From: Fibrobacter sp. UWB2
GTDB taxonomy: Bacteria > Fibrobacterota > Fibrobacteria > Fibrobacterales > Fibrobacteraceae
Length of the DNA: 64,000 bases
NCBI RefSeq assembly: GCF_002210425.1
Contig: NZ_MWQK01000001.1
Coordinates: forward strand, 558,001-622,000
Direction of reading: 5' to 3'
The notes beneath the pieces were generated by a model. The model had not been told where the DNA came from. It was given only the letters and a program-made list of their open reading frames with translations, and made no database searches. Positions 1 to 8,766 of this stretch are shown in pieces; positions within the stretch are counted from its first letter, which is position 1; each line of letters begins with the position of its first letter. The translations under genes were made by a program, and so were the position numbers.

Positions 1-1096
1 TATTGCTACGAGTAATCGCAAGGTCGCCCGACACCGCGCGCGTCAAGACACCGTGTTCAACTTCGGCACTCAAATAACGTCCGAGGAAGGGCTGTCCCAT
101 CTCAGCCCAGTTATCCTCGGTAAACACAACATCGCGAATATGAATATGATTGAACTTGTCGCCGTTAAGATCGTAATAGTGATGCACAAAACGCACGCGG
201 TTCAAGTCTTGGAAAGCTTCGCCGCCGCCCGGGCCGACGTATCGACCATAGCGTTCCATAAGGATTGTGCCACCGCCATTCGCCATATCGTAGCCTGCAC
301 GATCTTTGTACGGACCGGTTACTTTATCAGCACGACCATAAGCAGTTTTGTAAGTTGTCTTTTCAATATCGTTGCCCTGCTGGCAGCAGATATCCCATGC
401 GGTAAACAAGAAATACTGACCGCCATGTTCAATCAAGCTCGGACCTTCTTCGGCACCGTTACTTGCCTTACTCGTGCGGCGAGCAATGTTATAGACAGTC
501 TTGTCGTCACTGGCCTGATAGCCCGTCTTTGCATCCAACTTAATCAACTGGATTCCAAGACCGAACGAACCAAACGCCATCCAATAATTGCCTTCGGTAT
601 CACGAACGACATCGGCATCAATCGCATTGTACTTGTCCGATGCCACCGTATGGAAAACGTGGCCATGATCCGTCCAGCCGTAGCCCGTTGTGCCAGGCAT
701 AATCGACTTTGTGGACTGATAGCCAATCGCAGATGTGCGCTTGCCAAAAACAGAGACGCAGTAATACACGCGATATTCGCCGTTCATGTAATAAATGTCA
801 GGCGCCCAGATACCTTCGGTTGTAGGCGCATACGTGTAAGCCCACTGCGGGATTTTGCTCACCGTTGACTTGTGGTTTTGCCATGTGTAAGCATCTTCGG
901 ATGTCCACAGTTGCAAATTATTGTTCGTGCTCATGAGGGCGTAACCGTCTTCAAAGCGCACCATGCTCGGGTCATGACCCGGCTGCAAGTTGTCCTTGGC
1001 GTACCAACCGGCAGCCGACACAGCGGAGACGCCAAAAGCGCCAATCGTTGCGAGAGTCGCGCTGTTCACAAGATTCGCAAAATTCAAAACCTTCAT
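1..1096 (-). CDS. GH43 arabinanase-like glycoside hydrolase, 3' end beyond window
   Basis: A secreted family 43 glycoside hydrolase, probably acting on arabinan or arabinoxylan side chains. The visible 365 residues start with a signal peptide (residues 1-28, ending VSAVSA) followed by the five-bladed propeller. The three expected acidic residues are visible: D42 in GHDPSM (base), D160 in NAIDADVV (pKa modulator) and E217 in AEEGPS (acid). WAPDIYY and YWMAFGSFGLGI match endo-arabinanase-like GH43 members. Two in-frame ATGs exist (1102 and 1096). AAGGAG lies only one base from the first but seven from the second, so 1096 is chosen. The gene lies 17 bp downstream of the second GH43 gene and is probably cotranscribed with it. 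No stop codon occurs before base 1, so the C-terminus, where further modules would sit, is unseen. Confidence 0.85.
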   Translation of the reverse strand, partial: MKVLNFANLVNSATLATIGAFGVSAVSAAGWYAKDNLQPGHDPSMVRFEDGYALMSTNNNLQLWTSEDAYTWQNHKSTVSKIPQWAYTYAPTTEGIWAPDIYYMNGEYRVYYCVSVFGKRTSAIGYQSTKSIMPGTTGYGWTDHGHVFHTVASDKYNAIDADVVRDTEGNYWMAFGSFGLGIQLIKLDAKTGYQASDDKTVYNIARRTSKASNGAEEGPSLIEHGGQYFLFTAWDICCQQGNDIEKTTYKTAYGRADKVTGPYKDRAGYDMANGGGTILMERYGRYVGPGGGEAFQDLNRVRFVHHYYDLNGDKFNHIHIRDVVFTEDNWAEMGQPFLGRYLSAEVEHGVLTRAVSGDLAITRSN

Positions 1097-1113
1097 TTCC
1101 ATACTCCTTAAAA

Positions 1114-2784
1114 TTATTTCACCAAAACCTTTGCTGTAGTACGGACTGCGCGAACAAAGTACATTCCCGAACGAACGAAACGCACTTGGATTTCACGACC
1201 ATAGCCACGACGCACAACAACACCATTCACATCAAGCAAAGCCCAAGACGCTTCTATGCCCAAACGAATCACGCGAGCACTCGCATCGTAGTGAACCTGT
1301 TGCAAAGTAGGCGCATTCAAAGTACCGCGTGCAATCCCCGTCGTCCCACCATTGCCGGAGTCCGTCGGCGGTTCAACTTTCGGCAATTCAGCTTTTGCAA
1401 ATTGCACTTTTTGATTATCCGTTCCTGTGCGAACCCATGTGATGACCGGCATCCCGACTTCCTTCGAAATGTTCAGCACATCGCCGAGGTAATCGCTATC
1501 GTAATCCGCAAACAAGAAGTAACCCTTCTTTGCAGATGCATTTTCAATGCGGATTTCACAAGATGTTTCAGAAGTTTTCACCGTATCCAACAACGTCTTG
1601 GGCGGGCAATAGTAGCGGCCCGTTGCAAAATTCTTGAGCGTGTAATAACGCGCCGAATCGCCATGCGCAAGCACCCAAAGTTGCGCTTCGTTCTTTTCAT
1701 CCGCAGCTTGCTGCACCACAATGCCATCGCTATCTTCAAGAGCCAAATTGCTATGCGAAACCGTCAAGCGGTAACCGCCCTCTTCGATAAGCGCATTGTT
1801 GACTGGATCCACGCCATCCGTATGCTTGATTTTCTGGATTAAGCCATCGCGGTCGTAATAGAGGTAATCGATATTCACGGAACGGCGGTACGTCCAACCA
1901 CCCGGAGAATTCGCTCCGTGGTACATGAAATACCAATGTCCGAGATACTTGAAAATCGCCTGATGGTTCGTCTCGGAATTGTCCATTTTATCGTTGATGA
2001 CGCCTTTTTGCGTCCACGGTCCGTTCAGGCTCGGTGCCATGGAATAATTCGTCGTCGAGGGGTACCCCGAAGCATAGCTGAAGTAGTAATTGCCACGGAA
2101 ATAGTGCATCCACGAGGCTTCGAAAAAGTCCTTGATCTTGATATCTTCGGGCGTGCTTGCAAGTTCAATCATGTTTTCTTTGAGCTTCACGCGGCGGCCC
2201 GCATTCCACGAGCCCCAATACATCCAGATATCGTCACCATCGTAGAAAATCGCAGGGTCGATGTTCAATTTTACATCATTTGGCGTATTGTCCGTGATGA
2301 GCGCCTGCCCAATCGCGTCTTTCCACGGTCCGGACGGATGGTCCGCAACGGCAACGCCAATCGCAAATCCTTCACTTCCATTTTCCTTGATGGTCCCGTG
2401 ATGGACGGCCACATACCAGTAAAACTTGCCATTTCTGTATTCGCAATGGCCCGCAAAAGCGCTTGCATTCGCCCATTTGAACGTCTTGACGCTCAAAACC
2501 GCCCCGTAATCGTGATAATGTTCCATATCGTCGGTCACGAGCACGTGCCAGTCGTTCATGATGAAAGCTTTATTGTTATTGCCCTGCGGCCCCTGTTCGT
2601 CGTGACCCGCAAAGATAAAGAGCGAGTCGTTATGCACGAGGGCTGCGGCATCCGCAGAATAAAAGTCCATCGTCAACGGATTTGCGGCAAAAGCCGATTG
2701 CGCCCCCAAAACGCCAAATAGGCAAAAGAGGCCAAAAAAGGCCCATTCCAACGTCGTAAAAAATCCAGAACCCCTAGTCCTCAT
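1114..2784 (-). CDS. Secreted GH43 enzyme with ricin-like module and sorting tail
   Basis: A secreted hemicellulase-type protein of about 556 residues. An N-terminal signal peptide (to about residue 33, QSAFA) precedes a GH43 propeller with candidate catalytic residues D45 (YSADAAA), the Asp of NIDPAIFYDG and the Glu of FEASWMHY. This is followed by a region resembling one beta-trefoil carbohydrate-binding repeat (LEDSDGIVVQQA, AQLWVLAH, YYTLKNFATGRYY). After a Pro/Gly linker the last 80 residues resemble a type IX secretion sorting domain (SGMYFVRAV and KVLVK at the end). Start: GTG 2802, ATG 2790 and ATG 2784 are all in frame. GGAG lies six bases before ATG 2784, so that is preferred. It is the first gene of a pair with the next GH43 gene. 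The substrate is inferred only from the family, probably arabinoxylan. Confidence 0.85.
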   Translation of the reverse strand: MRTRGSGFFTTLEWAFFGLFCLFGVLGAQSAFAANPLTMDFYSADAAALVHNDSLFIFAGHDEQGPQGNNNKAFIMNDWHVLVTDDMEHYHDYGAVLSVKTFKWANASAFAGHCEYRNGKFYWYVAVHHGTIKENGSEGFAIGVAVADHPSGPWKDAIGQALITDNTPNDVKLNIDPAIFYDGDDIWMYWGSWNAGRRVKLKENMIELASTPEDIKIKDFFEASWMHYFRGNYYFSYASGYPSTTNYSMAPSLNGPWTQKGVINDKMDNSETNHQAIFKYLGHWYFMYHGANSPGGWTYRRSVNIDYLYYDRDGLIQKIKHTDGVDPVNNALIEEGGYRLTVSHSNLALEDSDGIVVQQAADEKNEAQLWVLAHGDSARYYTLKNFATGRYYCPPKTLLDTVKTSETSCEIRIENASAKKGYFLFADYDSDYLGDVLNISKEVGMPVITWVRTGTDNQKVQFAKAELPKVEPPTDSGNGGTTGIARGTLNAPTLQQVHYDASARVIRLGIEASWALLDVNGVVVRRGYGREIQVRFVRSGMYFVRAVRTTAKVLVK

Positions 2785-3089
2785 AAACATCTCCGTATCC
2801 ACACCAACAACTTTCTTAAATATATATCAAAAATTATAAAAAGTCCACATATTTATTTATGACATCGCGTATTTTTAGAGTAAAAACAGAAAATAATCTA
2901 CATTTCTATAAATTAAAAGTCAACAGTTTAAGCAATCAGCAACAGCCATATAATACAAAGCGTATCATTTAGGTTTTACGCAGTTTATTCTCGTGAAATT
3001 ATTCATTTATTTGAAACATTTTTCTAATATAAAACGCACCCAAATTAATTATATTTTATGTTGGGTAAGTTTGATTAGGAGAGTGGATT
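2785..3089. other. AT-rich divergent promoter region
   Basis: About 300 bp between the divergent GH43 pair and the secreted paralogue array, with no credible gene. It is strongly AT-rich and must hold promoters for both directions. A single GTATCAT box lies at 2962-2968. The array side ends with TAGGAG at 3076-3081 before the ATG at 3090. Confidence 0.6.
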
Positions 3090-4103
3090 ATGAAAAGATC
3101 TTTGTTGGTCGCACTTTGCGCAACGTCAGTCGTTTACGCAGGTTCATTCAAAACCTGGGATGTAGCCAAAATTTTTGAAGAATTCTATCTAGACTTTCAA
3201 ATCCATACAGGTCTTGGCAATGGACTCGAAACAGAAGGCTACTGGTATTCTTACAACGATAACAACAACTTGGGAACATCTAAAATCGCTTGGCCTGTAT
3301 CGACAGATTTGTTTTACTCAAATCAATCTTTAGAGCCCGTCATCGAGGAATGCAAAGGCCTTGCTGGCACAGCGTTTCTAGACAAAGGATCTTATGAACA
3401 CGATCCGTATGTCGGTGTGGGCTTCAATGTTGTCGGCGAAACCTCAGAAACAAACCCAGCGCCAGATATTGGTGATGCATCAGCCTGGGGCGGGCTCTGC
3501 GTGACCTACATGTCAGACACAGATATAGCCTTGGAACTCGGTCTTGGTGAAACCGTCGATTCAACAATCAATTACGCAAATCCAACAGTAACACTTCCCG
3601 CGGCAAAAGCTCCAAACATTCTATCGCCCAACGGAAAATACGGAAACAAAGTCGTCGTCAACTGGTCCGACTTTAAACAGCCTTCATGGTACGATGGAGC
3701 CGTTAAAATCGACGGCGAGACGGCAGCAAAACAGCTTGCCGCCGTACACTTTAAAATTCAGGCGGAACCAGGCGAATACAATTTCAACATCTGTGCCATC
3801 GGCCCGAAAGACGGGACATGCCCAGAACAATGCGGAACACCAAGTGCAGGGATTCAAATTGCTCGCGGGACATCCGCAGTCAAAGCAATTTTGAACGGGC
3901 GCACGCTTGGATTCACGGGAATCAAGTCCACAGCCACCGTCGAGGTTTTGAATTCTCTTGGACAAGTCGTGATGAAAGGCGCCATTAACAACGCCACGAA
4001 TAACGCGGCAACGCTTAACCTCGCCGCGCTCAATGCGGGAATTTATATGGTGCGTGTGAGCGGGAAAAACGTGAATTTTGCAAAGAAAATAGTACTGAGG
4101 TAA
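3090..4103 (+). CDS. Secreted jelly-roll-like paralogue 1 with sorting domain
   Basis: First of five tandem paralogues. A signal peptide (about 17 residues, ending VVYAG) precedes a domain of about 240 residues with alternating aromatic strands: FxTWxGA, GYWYSYND, a Cys pair around EECKGLAG, VGVGFNVVGE, WGGLCVTYMSD, ALELGLG, and WSDFKQPSWYDGAVK...AAKQLAAVHFKIQ. The pattern is like CBM11/CBM30-type beta-sandwich carbohydrate-binding modules, but this is inferred from layout only. Two further Cys in GTCPEQCG follow. The last 80 residues (IYMVRVSGKN, KKIVLR) resemble a T9SS type A sorting domain, implying export to the cell surface. TAGGAG precedes the start by nine bases. No catalytic residues are recognised. 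It is followed 8 bp later by paralogue 2, so they are probably one transcript. Confidence 0.75.
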   Translation: MKRSLLVALCATSVVYAGSFKTWDVAKIFEEFYLDFQIHTGLGNGLETEGYWYSYNDNNNLGTSKIAWPVSTDLFYSNQSLEPVIEECKGLAGTAFLDKGSYEHDPYVGVGFNVVGETSETNPAPDIGDASAWGGLCVTYMSDTDIALELGLGETVDSTINYANPTVTLPAAKAPNILSPNGKYGNKVVVNWSDFKQPSWYDGAVKIDGETAAKQLAAVHFKIQAEPGEYNFNICAIGPKDGTCPEQCGTPSAGIQIARGTSAVKAILNGRTLGFTGIKSTATVEVLNSLGQVVMKGAINNATNNAATLNLAALNAGIYMVRVSGKNVNFAKKIVLR

Positions 4104-4111
4104 CGCAAAAT

Positions 4112-5080
4112 ATGAAAAAAATTACGTTAGCTGCACTTTGTGCTGCAACATCAACTTTTGCAGGGCCGTTTATCACATGGAACGGAGCCGATGAATATGC
4201 TAACGACCAAGTTCAAACAGGACTTGGCAACGAAACAGAAACGAGCGGATTCTGGTTCTCCTACGGAGACGATGGTGATGGAGGCGCGTCAGCAGTCCGT
4301 TGGGACGTCTATACAGATCCTCTACCACCACATGTACTCGAACCCATCGTCTTGGAGTGCAAAGGGCTGTGCGGAACAGCTATGCTCAGCAAAGGCACAT
4401 TAACCTACACACCTTTCATAGGTTTAGGCTTCAGTGTTGTCGGACAAATTTCATATGAAGATTTTTCCTATGCCACAGGCGACGCCTCTTCTTGGGGCGG
4501 ACTCTGCGTAACTTACACTTCCGACGCAGACATACAACTTGAACTCGGCCTTGGTAAAGCAACCGATTCCACAATCAATTACGCAAATCCGGCTGTCAAT
4601 CTCCCCGCCTCCAAGGCTAGCAACAGAATGGTTTTCAGTTGGTCCGATTTTAAGCAACCTTCGTCATACGACGGGGCCGTCAAAATCGAAGGTGAAGCCG
4701 CAGCAAAGCAACTCGCCATGGTCAAATTCAAGATACAGGCAGAGGACGGCGATTACCATTTTAACATTTGCGCGGTCGGCCCCAAAGACGGCACATGCCC
4801 AGAAAAATGCGGAACGCCAAGTGCAGGGATTCAAATTGCTCGTGGGACATCCGCAGTCAAAGCAATTTTGAACGGGCGCACGCTTGGATTCACGGGAATC
4901 AAGTCCACAGCCACCGTCGAGGTTTTGAATTCTCTTGGACAAGTCGTGATGAAAGGCGCCATTAACAACGCCACGAATAACGCGGCAACGCTTAACCTCG
5001 CCGCGCTCAATGCGGGAATTTATATGGTGCGTGTGAGCGGGAAAAACGTGAATTTTGCAAAGAAAATAGTACTGAGGTAA
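4112..5080 (+). CDS. Secreted jelly-roll-like paralogue 2
   Basis: A 322-residue secreted paralogue of its neighbours, with signal peptide (ending STFAG), a variable N-terminal half, the WGGLCVTYTSD / LELGLG / WSDFKQPS / KFKIQAEDG core and the type IX-like C-terminal tail. The last 264 bases differ at only one position, as far as I can read, from the same stretch of paralogue 1, while the 5' halves differ substantially. That points to gene conversion or very recent duplication of the 3' part. It starts 8 bp after paralogue 1. Function is unknown; surface display and glycan binding are inferred. Confidence 0.75.
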   Translation: MKKITLAALCAATSTFAGPFITWNGADEYANDQVQTGLGNETETSGFWFSYGDDGDGGASAVRWDVYTDPLPPHVLEPIVLECKGLCGTAMLSKGTLTYTPFIGLGFSVVGQISYEDFSYATGDASSWGGLCVTYTSDADIQLELGLGKATDSTINYANPAVNLPASKASNRMVFSWSDFKQPSSYDGAVKIEGEAAAKQLAMVKFKIQAEDGDYHFNICAVGPKDGTCPEKCGTPSAGIQIARGTSAVKAILNGRTLGFTGIKSTATVEVLNSLGQVVMKGAINNATNNAATLNLAALNAGIYMVRVSGKNVNFAKKIVLR

Positions 5081-5093
5081 AGCTATACGAGAT

Positions 5094-5143
5094 GGAGATT
5101 CCCGGTCATCCCCGTCAAGCGAGGACAGGCGCCGGGAATGACA
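5094..5143. repeat. REP-like hairpin, long-loop variant
   Basis: GGAGATTCCCGG at the left and CCGGGAATGACA at the right form an inverted repeat with about 26 bases between the arms. It belongs to the dispersed hairpin family seen throughout the window. The same long-loop form recurs after paralogue 3 at 6254-6303. Confidence 0.75.
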
Positions 5144-5255
5144 TGCAAGGGTATCAAGCGAGAGGTCACTTGTGAACTCGCATTTGATACCCGCAGCAGT
5201 CAAGCCACGAAGTGGAATGACATGAAAGGTTAGACAGTCCGGGGTGACTTAGGAG
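5140..5255 (+). repeat. 116-bp perfect repeat, copy A, leader of paralogue 3
   Basis: Identical base for base to 6380-6495. It contains a long hairpin (arms GGGTATCAA 5149-5157 and TTGATACCC 5184-5192), a small CCAC-GAA-GTGG hairpin (5205-5215), GGAATGACAT, and ends in the AGGAG ribosome site of the next gene. The repeat therefore carries the translation signal of paralogues 3 and 4. Confidence 0.85.
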
Positions 5256-5261
5256 TCGATG

Positions 5262-6239
5262 ATGAAAAAGTTTTTATTGACAGCACTTTGCGCAGCAACA
5301 TCAACTTTTGCAGGGTCGTTTATCACATGGAACGGTGCAGACGAAAACGCTTACAATATCTGCCGAGTTGAAACCGGGCTTCTCAACGAAACAGAAATGA
5401 GCGGATTCTGGTTCACCTATGAAGATGACGGTGAGGGAGGCGCGTCCAAAGTCTATTGGGATCTCGATCCATGCCGAGATTGTTCAATATACTGGCTTGA
5501 ACCCATCATCGATGATTGCAAAGGGATGTGCGGGACAGCTATTCTCAACAAATGGAATTCACCCCATACAGCATTTACGGGTATAGGTTTCAATGTCGTC
5601 GGACAACTTTCAGAAAAAGATTGGACACTAGTCACAGGCGATGCCTCTTCTTGGGGCGGACTCTGCGTGACTTACACTTCCGACGCAGACATACAACTTG
5701 AACTCGGCCTTGGCGAAGTTACCGATTCCATAATCAATTACGCAAATCCGGCAGTCAATCTCCCCGCCTCCAAGACTAGCAATAGAATGGTTTTCAGTTG
5801 GTCCGATTTTAAGCAACCTTCGTCGTACAACGGAGATGTCAAAATTGACGGTGAAACCGCAGCAAAGCAACTCGCTACGGTCAGGTTCAAGATACAAGCA
5901 GAAGACGGCGATTACCGTTTTAACATTTGCGCAGTCGGCCCCAAAGACGGCACATGCCCAGAACAATGCGGAATGCCAAGTGCAGGGATTCAAATTGCTC
6001 GCGGGACTTCCGCTGTCAATGCAATTTTGAACGGGCGCACGCTCGGATTCACGGGAATCAAGTCCACTGCAACAGCTGAAGTGATGAATTCTCTTGGGCA
6101 AGTCGTGATGAAGGGCGCCATTAACAACGCCACGAATAACGCGGCAACGCTTAACCTCGCCGCGCTCAATGCGGGAATTTATATGGTGCGCGTGAGCGGG
6201 AAAAACGTGAATTTCGCCAAGAAAATAGTACTGAGGTAA
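5262..6239 (+). CDS. Secreted jelly-roll-like paralogue 3
   Basis: About 325 residues, with signal peptide ending STFAG, the Cys pairs (DDCKGMCG, GTCPEQCG), the WGGLCVTYTSDADI core and the type IX-like tail ending KKIVLR. Two adjacent ATGs exist (5259, 5262). AGGAG at 5251-5255 sits at a better distance from 5262, matching the arrangement in paralogue 4. The core is close to paralogue 2. The first 100 residues after the signal are the most variable part, as in the whole family, so ligand choice may lie there. Confidence 0.75.
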   Translation: MKKFLLTALCAATSTFAGSFITWNGADENAYNICRVETGLLNETEMSGFWFTYEDDGEGGASKVYWDLDPCRDCSIYWLEPIIDDCKGMCGTAILNKWNSPHTAFTGIGFNVVGQLSEKDWTLVTGDASSWGGLCVTYTSDADIQLELGLGEVTDSIINYANPAVNLPASKTSNRMVFSWSDFKQPSSYNGDVKIDGETAAKQLATVRFKIQAEDGDYRFNICAVGPKDGTCPEQCGMPSAGIQIARGTSAVNAILNGRTLGFTGIKSTATAEVMNSLGQVVMKGAINNATNNAATLNLAALNAGIYMVRVSGKNVNFAKKIVLR

Positions 6240-6253
6240 CGCAAATACGAGAA

Positions 6254-6303
6254 GGTGATTCCCGGTCATCCCCGTCAAGCGAGGACAGGCGCCGGGAATG
6301 ACA
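6254..6303. repeat. REP-like hairpin, long-loop variant, second copy
   Basis: Same GGTCATCCCCGTCAAGCG-type spacer and ATTCCCGG/CCGGGAAT arms as the copy at 5094-5143. It is followed by an unrelated perfect hairpin, AGAAACATG / CATGTTTCT (6321-6342), and the AGTCAAGC...GGAATGACAT unit near 6356-6382. Confidence 0.75.
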
Positions 6304-6379
6304 GAGGAGCCGAGCGATGCAGAAACATGTTTGCATGTTTCTATATCCGAGGCGAACAAGTCAAGCATCGAAGAGGAAT

Positions 6380-6495
6380 GACATGCAAGGGTATCAAGCG
6401 AGAGGTCACTTGTGAACTCGCATTTGATACCCGCAGCAGTCAAGCCACGAAGTGGAATGACATGAAAGGTTAGACAGTCCGGGGTGACTTAGGAG
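6380..6495 (+). repeat. 116-bp perfect repeat, copy B, leader of paralogue 4
   Basis: Exact copy of 5140-5255, including the hairpin pair and the AGGAG that serves the gene at 6502. Its presence before two paralogues indicates that the duplication unit included leader as well as coding sequence. Confidence 0.85.
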
Positions 6496-6501
6496 GCTAC
6501 G

Positions 6502-7482
6502 ATGAAAAAGATTACGTTAGCAGCACTTTGCGCTGCGTCAGCCATTTACGCAGGCACATTCGAAACATGGAACGGAGCCGACGGAGTCCCCGCTGTAGAA
6601 ACCGGACTAGGCAACGAAACCAATACTTACGGAATATGGTACGATTTTAATGATTCCTTCAATGGCGGTGAATCAAAAATCGTTTATCCAGTTCAACCAT
6701 GTCACGAATATTATTCATGCGAACCTCACTATATGGATGCGGTTATTGAGCATTGTGAAGGAGTATGCGGGACAGCCACTCTCTATAGCGGCACATCGAC
6801 TCAAAAACCGTTCTCCGGCATGGGATTCAACATCGTCGGAGAAGCATCCTCCACCGACAAAACATTAGTCGCAGGTGACGCCTCTGCTTGGGAAGGTCTC
6901 TGCGTGACCTACACATCGGATACAGACATATCCTTAGAACTCGGTCTTGGCGATACCATCGATTCAACGATGAATTATGCAAACCCAGCAGTAAACCTTC
7001 CGGCATCAAAAACCGACAAGAAAATTGAAGTGTCGTGGTCCGACTTTAAGCAACCTTCATGGTACGACGGATCAGTCAAATTTGACGGAGAAACAGCAGC
7101 AAAGCAACTTGTCGGAATTCATTTTAAGATTCAGGCAGAACCAGGTGATTACGAATTCAGAATTTGCGCCGTCGGGCCTAAAGATGGAACATGCCCGGAA
7201 AGATGCGGAATCCCCACACCACCGGACGATATCAAGGTCGCTCGCAGGGTTTCCGCAGTCAATGCAATTCTGAACGGGCGCACGCTCGGATTCACGGGAA
7301 TCAAGTCCACTGCAACTGCCGAGGTTTTGAATTCCCTTGGGCAAGTCGTGATGAAGGGCGCCATTAACAACGCAACAAATAACGCCGCAAAGCTTAACCT
7401 AGCCACGCTTAACGCAGGAATTTATATGGTGCGCGTGAGCGGGAAAAACGTGAATTTCGCAAAGAAGATTGTGCTGAAGTAA
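6502..7482 (+). CDS. Secreted jelly-roll-like paralogue 4
   Basis: A 326-residue secreted paralogue: signal peptide ending AIYAG, variable N-terminal half with extra Cys (QPCHEYYSCEPHY), EHCEGVCG, WEGLCVTYTSD, LELGLGD, SWSDFKQPSWYDG, FKIQAEPGDYEFRICAVGP, GTCPERCG, and the type IX-like tail. Its tail DNA is less perfectly matched to paralogues 1-3 than they are to each other, so homogenisation has been weaker here. AGGAGG at 6491-6496 lies five bases before the ATG. Confidence 0.75.
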   Translation: MKKITLAALCAASAIYAGTFETWNGADGVPAVETGLGNETNTYGIWYDFNDSFNGGESKIVYPVQPCHEYYSCEPHYMDAVIEHCEGVCGTATLYSGTSTQKPFSGMGFNIVGEASSTDKTLVAGDASAWEGLCVTYTSDTDISLELGLGDTIDSTMNYANPAVNLPASKTDKKIEVSWSDFKQPSWYDGSVKFDGETAAKQLVGIHFKIQAEPGDYEFRICAVGPKDGTCPERCGIPTPPDDIKVARRVSAVNAILNGRTLGFTGIKSTATAEVLNSLGQVVMKGAINNATNNAAKLNLATLNAGIYMVRVSGKNVNFAKKIVLK

Positions 7483-7576
7483 CGCAACACGGGATATAAT
7501 GGATCCCGTCGCTTCGCTCCAGGATGACAGAAACCGAGAGTGGCGGGCATGACAAATGCGCTATATAGCACACAAC

Positions 7577-7617
7577 GTATCATAAACAGACTTTGTTATA
7601 CATATGATACGTATCAT
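7577..7617. promoter_or_regulatory. GTATCAT boxes and 14-bp palindrome
   Basis: GTATCAT occurs at 7577-7583, and a perfect palindrome ATGATACGTATCAT at 7604-7617, about 120 bp before paralogue 5. The box recurs before other genes in this window (2962, 25408, 25419, 56103). A regulator binding site is inferred. The preceding 7483-7560 stretch holds only fragments resembling the dispersed repeats (GGATCCCGTCGC..., GGCGGGCATGACA). Confidence 0.55.
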
Positions 7618-7736
7618 AAGAATACAATTCGTAATAAATTCATACTTTTTCATTTTATCTGATATTTCCTCAGAACATTTATACAAAACGAGTATATCTT
7701 ATTTATAGTTCCACTATTGGACTAGGGAGGAAAATC

Positions 7737-8678
7737 ATGAAACACGCAATCACGCTGGCAACAGCCATTTTTGCTGTATCCGCAGCATACGCCGGAACAT
7801 TTCAACCATGGGACGGCGAAGAAGGAATATCTCAGGTCAATACCGGACTTGACAACGGTTCCGAAACTTCAGGTTATTGGTTCAGTTATGCCGATGACGG
7901 AGACGGAGGTGAATCGAAAGTCAATTGGCCTGCAGATACAAGAACCGAAACCGGGACATCACTAGACTCAGTCATTACACACTGCAAAGGAGTCTGTGGC
8001 GTCGCATCGCTATCTAAGGGCACATTAAAATACAACCCCTTTGTTGGCATCGGTTTTAACATTGTCGGAGAAGGTCTTGACGGAGACCCCGAAGCCGGAG
8101 ATGCTACGGATTGGGGCGGGCTCTGCATCACATACACGTCAGACATAGCGCCAGACCTCGAGCTTGGTCTCGGAGCATTCGACGCCACTATCGAATATGC
8201 AAACCCGGTATTCAAACTTCCTAAAGCAACCTCAACCCCTGTAACCAAAGCCATACCTTGGTCTAAATTCACGCAACCTAGTTGGTATACAGGCGCCACA
8301 AAGATTTCCGGTCCAGAAGCAGCTAAGCAATTGGTTGCAGTCAAATTCAAGATTCAAGCCGTCAATGGCGACTACAACTTCAACATCAAAAAAATCGCAC
8401 CATTTACAGCCTGCGATCCAGAAGGAAGCAATGCCATCAAGAGTATTCGCAATGCGTCATCTGTCAAGGCAACCCTTGCGGGCCGCACTCTAAACTTTAT
8501 GGGAATCAAATCCAAAGCGGCAGTCGATATCATTAACACTCAAGGTCAAACTGTCGTCAGGGGAACAATCGATATCACAACAGCTTCGCTCGACCTAGCT
8601 TCACTCGACGCAGGGGTCTACATGATTCACGTCAACGGGAAAAACGTCAATTTCGCAAAGAAGATTATATTGAAGTAA
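7737..8678 (+). CDS. Secreted jelly-roll-like paralogue 5, most divergent
   Basis: A 313-residue secreted paralogue with its own promoter region. The signal peptide ends AAYAG; HCKGVCG, VGIGFNIVGEG, WGGLCITYTSD, LELGLG and WSKFTQPSWYTG identify the family. The second Cys pair is lost (only FTACDPEG remains), and the type IX-like tail (GVYMIHVNGKN, KKIILK) is diverged from the near-identical tails of paralogues 1-4. AGGGAGG precedes the ATG. A 14-bp palindrome lies upstream, so it may be regulated separately. It ends before a strong terminator at 8728. Confidence 0.75.
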   Translation: MKHAITLATAIFAVSAAYAGTFQPWDGEEGISQVNTGLDNGSETSGYWFSYADDGDGGESKVNWPADTRTETGTSLDSVITHCKGVCGVASLSKGTLKYNPFVGIGFNIVGEGLDGDPEAGDATDWGGLCITYTSDIAPDLELGLGAFDATIEYANPVFKLPKATSTPVTKAIPWSKFTQPSWYTGATKISGPEAAKQLVAVKFKIQAVNGDYNFNIKKIAPFTACDPEGSNAIKSIRNASSVKATLAGRTLNFMGIKSKAAVDIINTQGQTVVRGTIDITTASLDLASLDAGVYMIHVNGKNVNFAKKIILK

Positions 8679-8727
8679 AACAATACATGATAGCAGCCCC
8701 ATAATAGCGTCTGGGGTAAAAGAAAAC

Positions 8728-8758
8728 GCCCACGGGTTTACTACCCGTGGGCTGTTTT
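8728..8758 (+). terminator. Rho-independent terminator after the paralogue array
   Basis: Perfect 10-bp stem GCCCACGGGT / ACCCGTGGGC with a five-base loop, followed by TGTTTT. A-rich sequence on the left side may let it also serve the opposite strand (malate dehydrogenase). Confidence 0.85.
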
Positions 8759-8766
8759 GCTAAGAA

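Noticed and set aside
53-868. Long plus-strand open frame at the left edge
   Set aside because: It is antisense to the GH43 gene. The minus strand translates into a signal peptide and intact GH43 motifs, while this frame has no domain pattern.
5094-6500. CRISPR array
   Set aside because: Only two copies of a 116-bp repeat with genes between them; no regular short repeats and spacers anywhere in the window.
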